Below, in pieces: positions 62,062 through 64,000 of a stretch of DNA of 64,000 bases. Within the stretch, counting starts at the first letter, position 1, and every line of letters begins with the position of its first letter. This DNA is from Amycolatopsis acidicola (GTDB lineage: Bacteria > Actinomycetota > Actinomycetes > Mycobacteriales > Pseudonocardiaceae), in NCBI RefSeq assembly GCF_007713735.2, contig NZ_VMNW02000011.1, forward strand, positions 1 to 64,000, read 5' to 3'. The notes below the pieces were generated by a model that was not told the origin of the DNA, ran no database searches, and saw nothing but the letters and a program-made list of their open reading frames with translations. Both the position numbers and the translations under genes were made by a program.

Positions 62062-64000
62062 TTACTCCCCCGTCGCCTTCGCGATGATCTCCTTCGCGAC
62101 GTTCGAGGGAACCTCGGCGTAGGAGTCGAACTGCATGGAGTAGTTCGCACGACCCTGGGTGCGAGACCGCAGGTCGCCCACGTACCCGAACATCTCCGAC
62201 AGCGGAACCAGCGCCTTGACGACGCGGGTGCCCGCCCGCTCCTCCATGGCCTGGATCTGGCCACGGCGGGAGTTGAGGTCACCGATGACGTCACCCATGT
62301 AGTCCTCGGGCGTGGTCACCTCGACCGCCATCATCGGCTCCAGCAGTGCCGGGCTGGCCTTCTTCGCGGCTTCCTTGAGCGCCATCGAACCGGCGATCTT
62401 GAACGCCATCTCCGAAGAGTCGACCTCGTGGTAGGCACCGTCCAACAGGGTCATCTTCAACCCGACGAGCGGGTAGCCGGCCAGCACGCCGTACTGCATG
62501 GCGTCCTGCGCGCCCGCGTCCACCGAGGGGATGTACTCCCGGGGGATGCGGCCACCGGTGACCTTGTTGTCGAACTCGTAGAGCGCACCGTCAGTGGTGG
62601 CCAGCGGCTCCAGCTTGATGATCACCTTGGCGAACTGACCGGAGCCACCGGTCTGCTTCTTGTGCACGTAGTCGAGCTTGTCGACCGTCTTGCGGATGGT
62701 CTCCCGGTAGGCGACCTGGGGCTTGCCGATGTTCGCCTCGACCTTGTAGTCGGACTTCATCCGGTTCACCAGCACCTCGAGGTGCAGCTCACCCATGCCG
62801 GCGATGATCGTCTGCCCGGTCTCCTCGTCCAGCTGGACCTGGAAGGTGGGGTCCTCCTCGGCCAGCTTCTGGATCGCGGTGGACAGCTTCTCCTGGTCCG
62901 CCTTCGTCTTCGGCTCGATGGCCACCCGGATGACGGGCTCCGGGAAGGTCATCGACTCCAGGACGATGGGCTTCTGCGGGTCGCACAGGGTGTCACCGGT
63001 CGTGGTGTCCTTCAGCCCGATGACCGCGTAGATGTGGCCAGCCTGGGCGTCGTCGACCGGGTTCTCCTTGTTGGAGTGCATCTGGAAGATCTTCCCGATG
63101 CGCTCCTTGCGGTCCTTGGTCGAGTTCACGACCTGTGCACCGCCCGCGACCTTGCCCGAGTAGACCCGGATGTAGGTCAGCTTGCCGAAGAACGGGTGCG
63201 CGGCGATCTTGAACGCCAGCGCGGAGAACGGCTCTTCGGTGGACGCCTTGCGCGAAGCCGGGGTCTCGCCGTCGGGCAGGAAGCCCTCGACGGCGGGCAC
63301 GTCCAGCGGCGACGGCAGGTAGTCGATGACCGCGTCAAGCATGGGCTGCACGCCCTTGTTCTTGAACGCGGAACCGGCCAGCACGGGGAACGCCTCGCGG
63401 GTGACGACGAGCTTCCGGATCCCGGACTTGATCTCGTCCTCGGTCAGCTCCTCGCCCTCGAGGAACTTCTCCATCAGCGAGTCGTCGGTCTCGGCGACGG
63501 CCTCGATGAGCTTCTCGCGGTACTCCGCGGCCAGCTCGGCCATGTCGGCCGGGATGTCCTCGACGGCGTAGTCCTCGCCCTTCTTGACCTCACCGCGCCA
63601 GACGAGCGCCTTCATGCGGACCAGGTCGACGACGCCTTCGAACTCGTTCTCGGCGCCGATCGGCAGCTGGATCGCCACCGGCTTCACGCCGAGGCGGTCG
63701 GTGATGGTCTTCAGGGTGAAGTAGAAGTCCGCACCCAGCTTGTCCATCTTGTTGACGAAGCAGATGCGCGGGACTTCGTACTTGTCGGCCTGGCGCCAGA
63801 CCTGCTCGGACTGCGGTTCGACACCTTCCTTGCCGTCGAACACCGCGACGGCACCGTCGAGCACGCGCAGGTTGCGCTCCACCTCGACGGTGAAGTCGAC
63901 GTGACCCGGCGTGTCGATCAGGTTGATCTGGTAGTCGCCCCAGAAGGTGGTGGTGGCAGCCGAGGTGATGGTGATACCCCGCTTCTGCTCCTCCTCCATC
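62062..64000 (-). CDS. fusA: Elongation factor G (5' end beyond the window)
   Basis: About 646 residues are visible; the N-terminus with the P-loop lies past the right edge. The visible part starts in the switch I end ([19 protein letters not shown]) and has DTPGHVDFT and [12 protein letters not shown]. Domains II-V continue to the usual end [22 protein letters not shown]. It catalyses translocation. The gene is cut only by the window border. Confidence 0.98.
   Translation of the reverse strand, partial: MEEEQKRGITITSAATTTFWGDYQINLIDTPGHVDFTVEVERNLRVLDGAVAVFDGKEGVEPQSEQVWRQADKYEVPRICFVNKMDKLGADFYFTLKTITDRLGVKPVAIQLPIGAENEFEGVVDLVRMKALVWRGEVKKGEDYAVEDIPADMAELAAEYREKLIEAVAETDDSLMEKFLEGEELTEDEIKSGIRKLVVTREAFPVLAGSAFKNKGVQPMLDAVIDYLPSPLDVPAVEGFLPDGETPASRKASTEEPFSALAFKIAAHPFFGKLTYIRVYSGKVAGGAQVVNSTKDRKERIGKIFQMHSNKENPVDDAQAGHIYAVIGLKDTTTGDTLCDPQKPIVLESMTFPEPVIRVAIEPKTKADQEKLSTAIQKLAEEDPTFQVQLDEETGQTIIAGMGELHLEVLVNRMKSDYKVEANIGKPQVAYRETIRKTVDKLDYVHKKQTGGSGQFAKVIIKLEPLATTDGALYEFDNKVTGGRIPREYIPSVDAGAQDAMQYGVLAGYPLVGLKMTLLDGAYHEVDSSEMAFKIAGSMALKEAAKKASPALLEPMMAVEVTTPEDYMGDVIGDLNSRRGQIQAMEERAGTRVVKALVPLSEMFGYVGDLRSRTQGRANYSMQFDSYAEVPSNVAKEIIAKATGE

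Noticed and set aside
62062..64000. fusA as a truncated pseudogene
   Set aside because: The frame is open to the window edge; only the border removes its 5' end.

Overview
The window is high-GC DNA from an actinobacterium, most likely a member of the Pseudonocardiaceae close to Amycolatopsis. The assignment rests on the very high GC at third codon positions, frequent GTG and TTG starts, the gene order tsaD-rimI-tsaB ... tsaE-hydrolase-alr ... nnr-glmS ... glmM-rpsI-rplM-(ESX-4)-truA-rplQ-rpoA, which is that of Mycobacterium tuberculosis, and ribosomal proteins of the actinobacterial type. The genus is inferred. No tRNA, rRNA, insertion sequence, prophage or CRISPR array was seen.

Region 1 (1-10260) mixes accessory and core genes: a GNAT acetyltransferase, a 21-residue peptide with two CxCCxxC modules, a divergent quinone oxidoreductase/HxlR regulator pair, a Tat-exported two-domain cell-wall amidase, the t6A/S18 genes tsaB-rimI-tsaD, a matB malonyl-CoA synthetase overlapping a fused carboxyltransferase, and a zinc alcohol dehydrogenase. 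Region 2 (10261-19540) is a minus-strand run of tsaE, a hydrolase, alr, nnr and glmS, split by a three-gene polyol operon (sorbitol-type dehydrogenase, DeoR regulator, xylulokinase).

Region 3 (19630-42670) is the type VII secretion neighbourhood. An operon of an EspC-like protein, an 880-residue Gly/Ser-rich protein and a 140-residue protein lies beside glmM. After rpsI-rplM come a lipoprotein, a DUF4333 protein, two WXG100 proteins (EsxU/EsxT-like), an Hsp70-like membrane protein, EccC, EccD, mycosin, EccB, EccE and an uncharacterised 240-residue protein. This is a full ESX-4-type system with EccE. Four transcription units here carry a similar ECF-sigma-type promoter: blocks like GGAACCGGTC and CGTCGTAGGT separated by 11-13 bp. 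This suggests one sigma factor, encoded outside the window, controls substrates and machinery together.

Region 4 (42671-64000) is the minus-strand translation supercluster, read from the right: fusA (cut by the window edge), tuf, the S10 operon (rpsJ to rpsQ), the spc operon (rplN to rplO), secY-adk-map, infA-rpmJ and the alpha operon (rpsM, rpsK, rpsD, rpoA, rplQ, truA). Two oddities stand out: a 64-codon reading frame coupled between rpsM and rpsK, and a truA with no ATG, GTG or TTG start ahead of its conserved N-terminus.
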